Below, piece after piece: positions 23,525 through 37,889 of a DNA stretch of 64,000 nt; position 1 is the first letter of the stretch; every line of letters begins with the position of its first letter. The stretch comes from Ignelater luminosus (Eukaryota; Arthropoda; Insecta; Coleoptera; Elateridae). The position numbers and the translations under genes are program-made. The notes beneath the pieces are model-generated. The model was not told where the DNA came from, made no database searches, and saw only the letters and a list, made by a program, of their open reading frames with translations. The stretch covers positions 170,464-234,463 of the forward strand of contig VTPC01003537.1 of assembly GCA_011009095.1 (NCBI GenBank), written 5' to 3'.

Positions 23525-26500
23525 TTTCGCTGGTGGTATGTATGTCCACGAATTGTCGAGATAAACAGATTGAATCGAATTCTAATAAGGCTTTTATAAT
23601 CTCTGGTAAACATGTTTTTATTCTTTTGCGAATTCGAAGTAAATTTATTCGCGCTCGTGTGATGGCCAAGGTAATCTAGAAAATTTTCAGGAAACTATTA
23701 AAATCTCCTCTCTTTCTAGTTTCTACTCACGGTGAAAGGGTTATTTCTTTTTATTTATTCTAAAATTATTCTTTTCGTATATCGTGTATTTTATTGAAGC
23801 AGAATTTATCTTTCATACTGTTATGGTATCCAGGGCTTCTGTTTGTGATGTTAAGGACCAATTTTTCAATTCAGGTTCTTTTAATAAAAGCAACAACTTC
23901 GTAGAGATAATTGTTACAACAATCGTTTCCATGCAGTTAGACCTCGATTAAAATTTGAACTTGAATTGAAAAACTGGCTCTAATTAAAGAATAATTTAGA
24001 ATGTTAATGTTGTAATAATGTTGTAAAGAAGGGTTAAGTGTAGAATTATTATTTCTTACATTCATTTGAAAAAAAAACCAGACAAAAAATTTTAAAAATA
24101 TATTTTCTTTTAAAAATCTCTTACAGATACTACACTGATAGTTATATCAACATATTTTGAATATTAATTTATTACAATCCATCTTATACAATTATAGACA
24201 GAAAGATTAGGCCTGATGACGCTCTTAAAGTATCCGTCCAAAAAGATTCACATTGACCAAACAAAATTACGAATTTTCTTGTTTCAATCATCTTTTGCTC
24301 TGTTTAACGAACAGCAAACGGTTAGTGTGGTTAATTACTCCAAATCCTATTGCAATGTGTGAGCTATCAATCTTAAAAGCCGAGAAAAAAGCTTTCTTTG
24401 TCTACCAGTGATGGAGTTGTAATGGGTTGTATGGATTTAATTTACTATTCCGAAAGATAGACAGTTTCAATCAAGCTACTAAGCTAGCTTCCTTGGCCCA
24501 GACCGTTTTCTAAAACTGACGGTACCAAAAAGTGCAGTGCAGTGTATGAATCTTTACATAAACTTCTCAAATTTGAAAAAATCAGGCAGCAGCGAGACAG
24601 GTCATTGTTTCCTAGTTTACACCACTCAACTATCACATAATCTTCTACATTAGTCTGTAATGCTGGTGATTGATATAATATGATTCATGTTGCTTGCAAA
24701 AGTCTTTAGAGAATTCCCTGACACATAGTCTGGACTTCGGGTCAGTTTTGGACTCGGGGCTAAATTGACTGAATTGGTTTACAACTTCTGATTATGGATT
24801 AAATCTGTCCAAATACTGTCCAAAGAAGTGATAACTTATAACTACTCAAATTCAGGCAACATTCGCAGTACCATTACTAAATCTTAGCAAACCAATCAGC
24901 AATTTGCTTTTCTCTGCGCTTCATACTTAACTCCATTTTGCATAATTGTCTCTCAACTTTGCTCATTGCAGTTGATACGTATCCGAAGATAGTCTGCTTT
25001 TTCCATTTCCTCATCGAGAAGAAGTAAACGTGTACCTATTTATTTGAAAGAAAATCATCAAACGCATCGTGCGGATCTAATTAGACTTAAAAGGTTAGAG
25101 ATATCTGAAAGATAGATTTTATTCAACAGCCGTAATATTCTTTACCCTCTGTTCAACATTCTGTCGCTTTAGTTTCTTTCCGCATAGTTAGAAGGAGCTT
25201 TAAATGATGTACAGTGACCTTAATGTGTAAGTCTGTTCGAGGATTGCACTATATCTGAATCGAAAATTGCTAAACCTTCAAAATATTAGTTTGCAATGTG
25301 CAACATTTACACCAAGACCACCTTCGTGAACTATATGTGATCATTGCTGTAAAAGCAGAAAATTGCGACGAACTAAAATTGCTACAGTAGAACTTGAAGG
25401 TGCAACAGAACAAGACATTTCAAGCTGGAGATCTAGATCTAGCAAAGCAATAAAACAATGGATATCCCAACAGCATTACACGTTAAGTATTTGAAGCTGC
25501 GTATTGAAGTAATCGAGTAGTAAGTTTAAAAATGTACTTTTCTTTTAACTGCACAGAAAATTTTCAAGGGATAAAACCACATGCAAGAGGCATGCAGTAA
25601 GAAACAACCTCGCAGCTTGTTCATGTTCATCTAAAATGGCGAAGTTACTGTCTAATCTCTTTTTCGTATGGTCTTGCAAAACAAACAAAAGCAGATGTCA
25701 ACAATATATGGTCTCACTTTCTCTTTTAGGAATAAGAAGGAAGTTAATAACACTTTCTTGAACGTCTGCTTTGCCAAGGCGAAGCTCGAAGGTACGAAAT
25801 AAAAGCGATTGAAGTGCACAAACTAATCCATCATTTCTACAGTGTCTTCTGGGTGGAACAAAACGCTAGTTGTATAGGTTATCAACTGCCAAACCAAGAT
25901 CTGATGGTAGGCGTTAACCCTTTAACCAGAACAATCCAAGATATATCGAGGCAGTTCCAAGTGGTTAACTTCCAAGAGAAGACAAGGGTTCTATTGAGGC
26001 GGTTCTATGCAGTGAACTATTAGAAAGAAACAAGGTAATTTACCACACTAAAATCAACAATAGATCAAAAGTTATTAAAGAGGTTCTAAGTACAAGGCGG
26101 CCGAGGTTACCGTTATATGGAGTGTGTATAGAAGGAGTCAGTAGAAAGAGGCTGTAGGGTCTGTAGACGTATGTGCTAGGCGCTACAGTTATAGAAGAAA
26201 GTGCCTTTCACTTTACAACTATCAAACTCTCAATTTACTAGTGGCAGCTGGTAACTTCAGGTGTGCACAAAGCACGTGATTGGTTAAAATTGTCAAATTA
26301 TACAGAAACAAATCAATCAAGCGTTTATGCACTTTCTGAAGTTAAGTCACTGCAGTTTATCGCTGCTAATTTCTTCTTCTTGTCATCTTCTCCATCGAAA
26401 GCGAGAAAAACAGCCTTAACCGTTTTTTTTATAATTTTTTATCAGTTCATGAAGATTTGAATATTGCCTCTAATTTTGTCTTCTTTCCTTTCTCCAATCT

Positions 26501-26699
26501 CTAATTTAAAATTTCTCATGTCGAATGATTAAGTGTTCTTGATTCTTCGATCGTCCTGAGTTTACCTTTTTCCCCAGTTCAGATCTTCATGTAAGAGTTT
26601 CTTCCAGTTCTTAAACGTTACCCTCTTAACTACATTATGTAAAGCAGATCAAGCTGTATTAATCAGTTTACTACTGTAGACTGCTTTTCCTTCTAGCTC
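23525..26699. other. Upstream and intergenic DNA, no gene recognised
   Basis: The HPPD promoter must lie in the first part, but no motif can be assigned by eye. Open frames at 25814-26023 and 26263-26460 are short and match nothing. The stretch 25900-26200 is richer in G and may be repeat debris. Confidence 0.45.
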
Positions 26700-28800
26700 A
26701 GGCTACATCTTGCGCAGTTTGTAAATTTTTCTTGTCATACCTTTTCCAAAAAACAACGTTTTTGTTTTTCTTGCGTTATAATCAATTTCTTGTTTATTTA
26801 ATGTTAGTATTCCTAGTGCTAGTATTCTTGATGAATTTTTTATTTTTTGTAGATGCTTTGGTACAGTAGAAAATTTGTCTGGAAAAAGACTTCTGTAGAC
26901 AATGTACTTACCAAGAGCTTTGGCATTAGTTCTCCCTGCAAGAGTTTTGAATGAACAGAGACCTCGCGTTGATCCTAGGTACAAAGAGAGGAGTCTGGGA
27001 AATCTATCTTGTTGTTGATCAGCTTTGCCAAAAACTTAGCGCTACATTCTTCTCTTCTATTTAGGAGCGATTCAAAATTGTATTCATCTAATAAGAGACA
27101 ATAATTTATATTTCTATCTGGAAAAACACCGATCTTCTTGAACAAAAGGTATTTTAAGAACTTTCCTTGTATGTATTCAATAAGTAATTGTTCTAATGGA
27201 TAAAAAGTATGCCAAATAACGCATGTGTATTCCAGGCTTCTCACAAAGGCATAATATAAGGTAGGTAAGAGAGTAGCTTTGCGTTCCGAGCATTTGGAAA
27301 GCAGAAGAGCAGGTTTCTTCAATGTATTTCTGAAAAGATAGTTTTGATTCAAACCAAACTTCAAGATCGTTTATTTGTGAAATTTCCCTCATGCAGTAAT
27401 CGGGGAGAGTAGCCCTTACTGAAGAATGTTGCATTTTTTAACATTAAAGCTAAGCTTGAAGTTTGAACACCAAGACGCACGAATTTCAAGATCTTTCTGA
27501 ACCTTTACGCGGTCTTCAGAGGACTGTATGCAGATTTTAACATCATCAGCTTAAACAAGAACATGACATTCGAGACTTGGTAGAAGGTCGTCTAAGAAAA
27601 GATCAAACAACAAAGGACCAAGGTTTGAGCCTTGCGGGGCTCCAGATGTGACAACGAATTTAAACAAACAAAAGGCGTTATACTGTACATAGTTGGTCTT
27701 CCAGTTACAAAACTATGTTGGTTGTTGCTTATAAAAGGCTTAACATGATTGACTATTTAGGCACATAATGCTTGCAGGCGCTGCAGTATCACCTTTGTTA
27801 TTAACGGGCGTTATTCTAGTTTTTCTCTGTCTCTCAGGAAACGTGGAAGTCCTAGTAGATAAGTTAATAAGATCATAAGTGGATATGCAAACTCAAATAT
27901 TGCGATCTCCAATTAAATAACTGGATATAAGATCGTCACCAGTCGCTGGTTTGTTAGGAAGCGTGGCTACAACTTTAATTAGGTCATTTGTAGTAAAATT
28001 ATTAAATTGCAAGTACGGGATATTCAAAATGCCATCTTGCTGGAAAAATGGTTGAACATTAAGGAAAAAGCTCGAAAAGGTGTGTGCAAACGTGTCTACA
28101 ATTTCGTGAGAGTTGGTGAAATTACTGATACTTTTGCTTTATGTACCTGAGATTTTTGTTGTACGAAAGACCAAAACTTAGTAAAATCCATCTTGATGGA
28201 AGATTCATCCATATTAAGATATGCAGCATGAGCAGCCGATATTTTGCATTTTTACTAAAGTCCTGACTTTTCTAAATTCATTATAGTAAAACATATTGGA
28301 AAAATGTCTCTACTTCTTTCGATAGTGCTTTTTAATAGGTAGGTTATGCCTAATTTCATCATTGAACCAAACACGCTTTTTGTAAGTTATTCTCAGATTC
28401 TCTTCACCATTTGCTATGCGGGTGTCAAGAAAAGTCTTAAATTCTCTATATAATTTTATTTGCATGGGGATTCTGTCACGGAATATTTTCATGTTACGCC
28501 ATTTATTAGAACGTTTTTACATGTACGTTCGATAGCTTTAATTGCAGAGGCTTCAGCTGCAAATTGTACTTTTACAGGACGATACGAATTGGTTTTAGTA
28601 AAGTCAAGTTCTCCCAATCTATAGATCTTGTTAACAGAAAAAGCATCAGCTTTAACAGTGATCAGAATTTCGTTAATAGAAACAGTATCACACTCATATT
28701 GTTGACTTGAAGAAAATCAGGAGTTTCTTCCAAGCCGTAGATAACCATATTAATTTTTGGCTTATTTCTTTTAATTACGGTAAGGTCAGATGTGATGGCC
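26700..28800 (-). mobile_element. Decayed CR1/jockey-like LINE pol fragment
   Basis: The minus strand carries, in order, an N-terminal part with VWFNDEIRHNLP, RT-like text LPNKPATGDDLISSYLI near 27950, the RT box SGAPQGSNLGPLLFDLF near 27630, and the active-site region reading V-stop-ADDVKI, so the catalytic box is interrupted. Downstream frames ALLPTLYYAFVRSLEYTCVIW-like and RREECSAKFLAKLINNKID match the conserved C-terminal pol region. At least five stops or frameshifts are present; it cannot be active. The upstream limit is a guess. Confidence 0.75.
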
Positions 28801-29119
28801 ACTCGGGAGAGATAACCAACGGGTAAAACTTAATTAAAACGTTGTTCGATGGCGCTGCGTGTCTTCTCCAGCACTCAGAGAATAAAAACATGACCGTTTC
28901 GTTATAAAATTTTATAATAATTGTATACTACGTGCTGCTGTGAATGTAGGTGTGGAAATTTACTGCTGGTTTCTACAAATTAGGTGAGTACAATGTTGAT
29001 TAAGAAATCCTAACCTTTAAAAACAGTTAAAAGTATGTAGTGGTTTTTGTTTGTCACGTTGGCCATTTCTTCTTAGTATTCGGGATAGATGGTCATCTAT
29101 TTTTTCTTATTGCAGAAAA

Positions 29120-30010
29120 ATGTCAACGAAGTACAAAAGACAGAACTCAAATCGTGGAAATTATACTAAAGAAAATCTGATGGTAGCAATTGAAGCTGTC
29201 AAAAACGGTTTTTCTGTAAACGGCGCCTGAAAAAATTATGGCATTTTTAGAAAAACCCTTGCAAGAAAAATAAAGAATAATGTGGACTGGACAGCATGTT
29301 GGGGGAGGCCAATAAAAATAAATTAGTGCTACACATTATTTAGACATAAAAATACGGTTTTCCTATGACGGTATCAGATTTTCGAAAGCTTTCGTATAAT
29401 TTCGCCGAAAATCTACAAATTATTCATAAGTTTAATAAGGAAAAAAGCATTGCCGGTTCCAACTGGTTTAGCTCTTTTTTCAGAAGAAGCTACACTGGAA
29501 GAAAATGAGCCTTTCGTAAACCTGTGTCCATCTATAATGTCGATGAAACATGCCTTCAACTAAACAATCGGCCTGGTCATGTATGTCGTAGCCGAAAAGG
29601 CAACAAAAGACGTTGTTACAATGACTTCAGGGGAAAAGGGTGAGACGATCAAGCACCAAAGGTGTTTTTCCATCCCAGTCTCTGTATTCAAAGGCAAGAA
29701 CTTAAAAATCGAGTGGACTGATTCAATGCCGACGGGTTCAGATATTGTGATATCTCAGAAATCAGTCTATGTAATTGCAACGATCTTTTTGAATTGGTTT
29801 ATAAACCACTTTCTACCACGTAAAGGCAAAGAGAAGGTCTAGTTAATTCTTGACGGGCATTCATCTCATTGTTCTTGTGTTGAACTTTTAGAAGCAGCTG
29901 AGGCAAATAATGTCTCTTTGTCGTGTCTACTTCCTCATACAACTCATTATTTTCTTTTTTTTAAGTCATTAAAAACCTTCTACTATCAAGTTTGCAGAGA
30001 ATGGATGCAG
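29120..30010 (+). pseudogene. Broken pogo/Tigger-type transposase
   Basis: The start resembles a psq/CENP-B helix-turn-helix (NYTKENLMVAIEAVKNGFSV, then KTLARKIKN). Further on come YNVDETCLQLNN, whose D is the first DDE acid, and LILDGHSSHCS with the second acid, followed by LPHTTHY. Frames must be changed several times to read through, and stops occur even within frames. The longest clean piece is 29579-29842. Near 30480-30540 an acidic tail (RKRKPDEEEDIEVQYEEE) may be the transposase C-terminus. No terminal repeats could be fixed. Confidence 0.75.
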
Positions 30011-30806
30011 AGTCACTCCGGAAGAAAACTAAGGTGACTCCAATTTGGTGAACTCCTAACGAAAAGCGACCGTTGGAAACGCAATGTCCGGCTTTAAAGC
30101 CACTCTCTAGAATCCTGATTGAATCCCGGTCATGCATACACAGTTTCTGAATAAATAATAAATACTCACTCACACAAGAAACGAATTCTCAAGCAATGAA
30201 CGCTGAAGCAACACAAGAAGTAAATGCAATACCATCCTGTAGCCATGTATATACAGAACCTTGATGTACAACTCTAGTGGGAGGTATAGCGCTTCCAGCT
30301 TTGATACCTGGAAAACTTCTAGACCAGATTAACTTCACACCCAAGCTAGTCGTCTCTGCAAGAAATCGAGCCAAGTCGGTTGCTACTCTATTAACTTCTT
30401 CCGAACATAGTGCTATTGTGGAAAATAGAGCCGCAAAGAAAACCAACCAAACAAAAACATTCTAGAAAAAATAATTGTTCGAAAAAGAAAACCTGATGAG
30501 GAAGAAGATATAGAAGTCCAATATGAAGAGGAAATATAAGCCCAGCTCTTACCAAAAATTTACAGTTGCAAATGGCGATCTTTATCCTACCACATGTATT
30601 ACTGTTTCATAGTTTGGGGCAGTTGCATTTCAACCAATTGAGGATTTTAAGTCACGAATTTCATCCCGCAGAACCTTGAGTTTGTTTAAATTTTTGTCAA
30701 TCTTGAGGCAGTTGTTGCATGACCAGGATAAACGAGAAACAAGCTTTCGAATTGGAAACGTCTATGTTTGTGACTTTATAAGCCTTTCTACAGATTTAGC
30801 AATATA

Positions 30807-31668
30807 CAGTGTGTCCCAATTTAGATGCTCACTATTGGGATCACGGAAATTGTAAGAGATACGAAGTCGGTTAAATTAGAAAAGTTTTGGCTATTTTGGA
30901 GATTAGTTTACTTATGCTTTTGTTTTTCAAAAAAGTTACTAAAAATGAAATTATCTTATTTTTTTTAATAAAAAGCATTTCCTACTTAGTGTGCCATGGC
31001 TTTAAACATATGAAAATCATTGGTTTTTGTCAGATAAATTACATTTGTTATGTAACAATTGCTAAAACAAAACAAAAGACGCTTTTAAGATAATTTACTG
31101 AGCATTCACAGATAGCATCAACTAAGCATCTAATGCCCCATAAAAGCATATTTATTTTGTTTTAGCAATTTTTGCATAACAAATGAATTTCTTTGATAAA
31201 ACTCCACGACTTTGTGTGTTAGATGCCATGGCACACTATGATGAAAAATGATTTTTACTTCACAACTAGGTAAAACAAAAAAATAGCTATGTTGAATTAT
31301 GTATCACTAAAAAGCATATAAGGCGTGCAGTTCAGTAATATGGAAAGCAAGTAGGCGTTCTATCAGAAAAAAATTTTACATTTACATTTCACCGCCGAAG
31401 TAAAACAAAAGACAATTGCGAAAATAATTCTTTTGTGTTTCGGAGTAAATTCTCTAAAACATCCTCTTTGCTGTTCTTTTCTATTTTTGCTCGTTCCTGA
31501 GATATTTCGTTTTTAGCAAATATCTAGTAAGCCGTGAACTTTTTTGAAAAAACAGAAGCATAAGTAAACTGATTTCCAAAATAGCCAAAAATTTTCTAAT
31601 TTAACCGACTTTGTATCTCTTACAATTTCCTAGATCCCAATAGTGAGCAGCGAAATTGGGACACACTG
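30807..31668. mobile_element. Foldback element with ~140-bp or longer inverted arms, TATA flanks
   Basis: An 862-bp element. The left end CAGTGTGTCCCAATTT continues for at least 140 bases in close match to the reverse complement of the right end, with only scattered mismatches. Inner parts also pair, for example the ATGCCATGGCACAC-like words on either side and AATTGCTAAAACAAAACAAA facing TTTTGTTTTAGCAATT. Both flanks read TATA (30803-30806 and 31669-31672), as expected for Tc1/mariner-type insertion at TA. No coding potential. Transcribed, it would form a long double-stranded hairpin. Confidence 0.85.
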
Positions 31669-31672
31669 TATA

Positions 31673-34600
31673 AAATGTCGATCTTCAGTAACATCAGCGC
31701 AACAAGAACAAGAAGGCATTGCACGATTTCCTTTTTTATAGAATTAAAGAAAAGAAGAGTAGCTGAATCTTTTTGCCATAAAATGAATAGTGGAAAGAAC
31801 TTTGGAAATTTATGATAAAAATTCTTTTTTACACTTGATAACTATGTGCTGCATTGCAGCTTTTATTGGTTGATTTTTTGATTTATACGAAAGGTGAAAG
31901 AAACAAAAACAACAAATTGTGCAAGTCCTCGTCTACGAGGTCCAATTAGGCAAATCAATTTGAGAATGGCAAACAAATAATACTTTTACTGATACATATG
32001 TCAAAGTAATATAAAGCAAAATAAATAAAAACAATAACAGAAAACGAAGGTTATATTGTGACTACATTAACTAAACAACACTTCGAGATTTCATCAGTAA
32101 TAAACTGTACTTTGATATAAATATAATTTTAAAACTGTCAACAATTTGTCTTTACATTACTAAATAAACAAAGTTTCTTAAGAAAGTATTGATAGGGGAT
32201 TTAAAAAAACTAAAAAAAAATGTATGAACACAGCAGTGTGAAAAAGGGTAATGTTCAGTTTACGCAAAACATATGCTGTAACATAAACACAAATTTATAA
32301 AATTAAAATGTAAAACTCTAGAATTTGTAAATTTAACAAATTTTATTTTAAGTTTATAATTGAAGAAACTGTTATCACCTAGCGCAAGTATAAGACGGCC
32401 TTCGTTTAATCAATTGTGCCTCTACTTTTCATTTTTCCCGTAAAATTAAAAAATTCATCCAAACATATATAATAACAACGTATGGCATGACTGTTGTTTT
32501 CTTCTGGAATTTGTTTTGATTTGTATTTATTTTGATTGTTTTTATTCATGTATGGTATCGTAATAATTTCCTTATAAAATGTAAACAAATCTGTGTTATA
32601 ATTACCTAAGGACTAAGGTTATATTGCAGCGATAATTAATGTTAGTCATTTATAATCAGTAAAAAAACAATAATCTAGTAAATATGATTAACATAATATG
32701 TAGCCTTTATGTGTACACCAGCATGTATTTTCTGTGAATGTATGCTAGTATAAACAATATGCAAATTAATGTTTCTCATTCACCCAAGGAATTTAACACG
32801 CAAATAAGAAATAATACCTTTCTTATATCAAAACAAGAAATCTAGAAACCTAGTTCCAAATAAACTCTTCTGAATAATTTCTTTTTTATTGACGAATTCT
32901 ACTAATATTTTTCATTCATTCGTTTTATCATCAGATGCAACAGCTTTGACCGACTTTCTCTCTGGTTGACTTTCAATCGATTTCAGTTTCCTGCCGGATG
33001 CATCAGAAGAGACTACTAGGGGTTGTGTTGGCCGGAACGAATATGTAGGTTAAACGGGAACATACCGAAACATTTCTGCTGATGTTGGAAAAGGATAATC
33101 GTCCGTCCTCATCTGACCTCCCCACATTTCCACCACTTTGCACGTGGTCGAGGCTGGTTATTTTTAAAAATCCATTTTGCCTTTTTAATTTGTTTCCTTT
33201 TTCGTCTCTCCTTATTAGTAACGTCATGCAAAATCTGTTACTATGCCCATAGAATGTCCAATAAAACTTGCTTATTCATCTGGTCTTATAATCATGCGAT
33301 TCATTTACAAAGAGGTCTGGAAAAACTAGTTAATAAATATGTATAATGTTTTTTTAAATTTTATCTCTTTTGCATTAGTGATTTATTACAGTTCTGTTTA
33401 ATATTATAGAAATTCCTAGAATGAATGAGTCCAGGGAATAATTATTAAATTTGAATATTAATTAGATAATAATAATAATAATAATAATAATGAGAAATTA
33501 TTCGTTCGATAAGAATTCATATAGAAAAAATTACGATATAGAACGCTGGTGGAAAAGCGGGATAAAGTGTGGGTGTGGGAGCTCATTGATCCTGTTTCGT
33601 CCTACCGAGTCGGCATCGCATTGTGGGGTAGGACCAATATGGCAGGCACCTGAAGATTTCGCGACCTTTTGTTTGTGTTTAGTGGGATACGTTTGATAAT
33701 TCAATTTGTTAATAACGGAATGGAACTTGTAATGATTGATAGTGCCAGGTGACGTTGTCTGTTGTATAGTGGGCGCATGTCATAAAATACACACAACGAT
33801 ATGGTGGTGGTGGTAATAACGGTGCACAAGAAGAAAAGGACTCTATTGAAAATAAATATTTGATAGATATCATATAAATGTAATAAAGGAGGGGGAGAGG
33901 AAATATTTGCATCATCTCCATATGGTTCTTTATACTACTACCACTACCTGAGAAATGAACTTTTCATTTGGTAAGGCAATCAAGAAAGTTTCTAATTTAT
34001 TTAGGAAAGAAAATTATTTTAAAACAAACTTTGATGTAAATTTCAATTTTATTTATATATTTATGCTTCATACAATATTGACAGAAAATAAATTATGAAC
34101 AAATTTCATTTCCTATTTTTAGATAAAATTAATTCATTTTAACTTATATCGGCTTAATTAAAATTCAATCGATAAGTCGCGATGGGAAGAAACCCTGCCG
34201 AAAGTTGCTTATCCACTAATTTTCAAGTCGTGGTGAAAGTTGAACTTTATAACTTGTCTCATTTTCCCGAAGAACTCGTTATGCAACCTTAAAATGTGAA
34301 TTTAATTCATTCCTCTTTTTTTTTAAGATTCCATTAGAAATCATCAGACGATCTTTCTCATATAATTCTAATAAATGCGAAAAAATGAACCTTTTTAATC
34401 AGAACGCTGCTGACGCAACTTCATTTTAGCATTTTTGAGATGACAAAATTTCAGTAAAAGTATATGGTATCTACCATTTTTTGTATGTCAGACAGTTATT
34501 AAATTAAAAAGAACTTGGTAACTATGACGTCAAAGTTCAGCATCAAAAGATCTTTATATTTAATAAAGGCAAATTGAATCTGTCACGGGAAAAATATCGA

Positions 34601-35599
34601 GGGTGATATTTAAAAGATTTCCTGATTATTAACTTTCTTTATGAGAGTCATATTAAAAACAAGTTAATAAACAAAAGAATAAATAAATTCCTTTGTTCTG
34701 CTTTTTAATTTAACATTTTTTAAAAAAATGCTTTTAAAGCTTTTTCATTTTATAAATTGAGAGTTGAAATAATTCTTTTTCTAAATAATCAGTCTACAAA
34801 TTTATTTTGCTCACTTTTATTTTCATACTAAAAGCAACAAGAACTTTTAAATTAAGTAAAAAAACTATTAATTGAATTTCTAATCAACAAGTAGTAAGTA
34901 TAAATTTACTTGCAAACTTCTGTATTTTCTCATATTTTATTGAGAAATCCATTAGAAATAGTCTAGAAACATCTAGACGAACTTTGTAAGTATATTTATT
35001 TGCCTATTTATCGTAAAGACAGTTAATATTCGTTAAATTAATTTCTAAACTGGAGTATAGCAAAGTTCGTTAACTAACATTTTAACTGACCAATACGTAT
35101 CAAAAGTAAATTACTTCATAGTTTTCTCATAATTTTACCAATAAAACTCTGATTATAACTCAAGTAAAAAATTATATTTTACATGGATACGCATTTCTTA
35201 AATAAATTTTCACTCTCTCTTCACCAACTATTACACTCTTTGTAATTTTATTATACATTCTATTAATTTTATTTGATTTCGAATTATTATTTCGATTTCT
35301 CTATTATTCAGTAATGATCTTGAAGGTTTTTTAAAAGCATCTAAAGTTAATTTACTATCTGTATATCGTACATTAGTGTGGTCCTTATTTTTCGACTTTT
35401 AGTTTTTTGTGCAGCACGCTGTCATTTTGTTCCTTTGTATACCTATAAAAAGTTGTGAGACCATAGACTGACTTTAAGAAAAAAAGGATGGCCATCATCA
35501 CCATCAAACGAACAAAGGCTATGTGAAATGATTATTGCTGGTTTAGAATCTGTTTGGCATGACCAGGTTATTTTCTTCTGTAATCTTGAACAATCTGTA
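31673..35599. other. AT-rich intergenic desert with one microsatellite
   Basis: About 3.9 kb, mostly very AT-rich. A short AAT-repeat tract lies at about 33468-33491. Open frames are under 75 codons with no domain. Base composition is locally less AT-rich at 33540-33700 without any recognised feature. Confidence 0.5.
33468..33491. repeat. (AAT)n microsatellite
   Basis: Seven to eight uninterrupted ATA/AAT triplets just before ATGAGAAATT. Confidence 0.8.
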
Positions 35600-37715
35600 A
35601 GAACAAAAACACTTAAAATAAAATAATACGGTTGAAGCAGCTAGGTCTATGTTACTGAGCTCTCGTCTACCAGAAAGCCTATGGGCTGAGGCTGTCAATA
35701 CAGCGGTTCACATTCTAAATAAAATCCCAATAAAGTTAAACAAAAACGTCTCTCTTTGCGAACTTTGGAAGGGAAAACCATCCAACCTGGGCTATCTTAG
35801 AAAATTTGGTGCTCTGGCGTACATGCACATTCCAAGAAAATTAAGAACAAAACTTGCGGCAAAATCAAAGAAAATGATGTTGACTGGTTATGAGAATAAG
35901 AGTCTGAACTATCGATTATACGATCCTATTGAAAAAACCGTTACAGTTTCGAAGGATGTTGTCTTCAATGAATCAGTTCAGGCCGATAAACCTGAATTTC
36001 TCAAATCGTATGCTGATTTTCGTAATCTTATAGATGAAACTGAAGATATTTGTGATCCTCTTACACACGAAGCAAAGGAGGAAGCCCATGCAAATGAAAC
36101 CGCTCCAGAAAATATGGGTGAAGAAGGTGCATCATTTTCAGCATCCGACACTATTGGATTAAGAAGTCGTGCCTCTATTATGAAACCTAAACGATTTGAT
36201 GATGAACGAACCTACCACATTTAAGGAAGCCATGTTAAGCGTTGATGCAGATTCATGGAAGGAAGCCATTAAAAAAGAAATAGGAGTTCTGAAGTCAAAT
36301 GATACGTGGCTTGTACTAAGACCTGAAAGTAAGACTATTATTAAGAGTAAGTGGGTTTACCGTATTAAAACAAGTCTGAATGACGGGGTAACGCGATTCA
36401 AAGCTCGCTTGTGTGCTAAGGGCTACACCCAAGTCGAAGGGATCGACTTCAAAGAGACTTCGCTTCAGTGGTGAGATATGATTTCGTTCGCATTCTATTA
36501 TCAATAGCAGCAGTTAGGGATTTAGAGATTAGACAATTTGACATAAAAACTGCCTTCTTAAATGGTACACTGGAGGAAGAGATTTACATGTCTCAACTTC
36601 CTGGGTTTAAAGAAGGAAACCTAGTTTGCAAGCTTAACAGAAGTCTTTATGAGTTGAGACAACAAAACTTTTGTAAAATTTCTATCACAATTTTCTGTCA
36701 AGAAATTAGATTCAAACAAGAGCGTTTTTAAAGTCAAATTTAGAAATGAAGATCTTATTCTTATCTTAGCCTTATTTGTGGATGATGGACTTTTAATGGG
36801 GAATGATCCAAAAAGTCTTGATCAATTTATAGCTGTAATGAACAGAACGTTTGAGTGTATCATGTGCGACCCAAATCAATATGTTGGTCTAGAAATCATT
36901 CAAGATGGACTAAATAGAACTAACTTCATTTATCAACAGTCCTACGTGTCCCGAATTTTAAAATTATTTAACATGGAAGATTCTAAATCTCACAAAGGTA
37001 CCAGCTGAACCAAATTCTTTTTTTCAAAAACAAGAAAATAATCCAGCTGAAGAAGTACCCTATCGTCAAGCAGTTGGTATGCTAATGTTTTTGGCCATTG
37101 TCTCTACGCCTGACATAATGTTTTCAGTGGCTCAAGTAAGCAGATTCTTGGACAGTCTACCAAAGGAGCACTGGACAGCTGTAAAGAAAATCCTCAAATA
37201 TCTGAAAGGTATGTCCGACTATGGTATTTGTTATTTAGGTGCAAATTTAAAGCCACAGACTTATTCTGATGCTGACTATGCCGCAGATGTTGCTATCAGA
37301 AAATCCATCAGCAGATATGCTGCTATCATGACTGGCGAAGCAATATCATAGAGCTCGAGGCAGCAGAAATGTGTTTCAAGATCTACAGCTAAAGCTGAGT
37401 ACATGAGCGCTTCGGATGCTGTGGCTACGAATATCTTTAAAAGAGCTAGAAGTGTTCGAGGGCCCCGTTATTCTCTTTGTGGATAACAGGGCAGCCATAC
37501 AAATAAGGAAAGGGACCGAAGCACATTGATGTCCGATACTACTACATCAGACATTGTATTGAAGAAAGTGGTCTCAAAGTGGAGTACGTTCCGACAGAAC
37601 TACAGGCAGCCGATATGAAGACGAAGGCGTTGGCGGCGACTAAGCTACGAGCTAATTGCGATATGCTCTCCCTGGCGAGTTCGGCGTGCTATGTAAATGG
37701 AAAATGGGAGTGTTA
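35600..37715 (+). mobile_element. Decayed Ty1/copia retrotransposon, integrase C-terminus to RNase H
   Basis: The plus strand carries, in the copia order, integrase C-terminal text ARSMLLSSRLPESLWAEAV and LCELWKGKPSNLGYLRKFG; the RT start SKWVYRIKTSLNDG and RFKARLCAKGYTQVEGIDF; RT core RQFDIKTAFLNGTLEEEIYM; LALFVDDGLLMGND with the DD acids; a connection region; then RNase H pieces YSDADYAAD and STAKAEYMSASDA. At least five stops or frameshifts break it. Gag, protease and the integrase catalytic core are absent upstream and no LTR pair is visible, so it is truncated at the 5' side. Confidence 0.9.
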
Positions 37716-37889
37716 AAAAAGCTCAAGTTTTCCTTGTCGCCGACAACACTGGTCAACGTGGGCAACCTTGTTTCTATTATCAAAAAATAAAAATATAATA
37801 AGCAACCATCGATTATTGTGAACTGCATTTCGTAATTCCTTTTCTTAAGTGAAATAAAATTGTTATTCAATACTTTTCTTACATTATAA

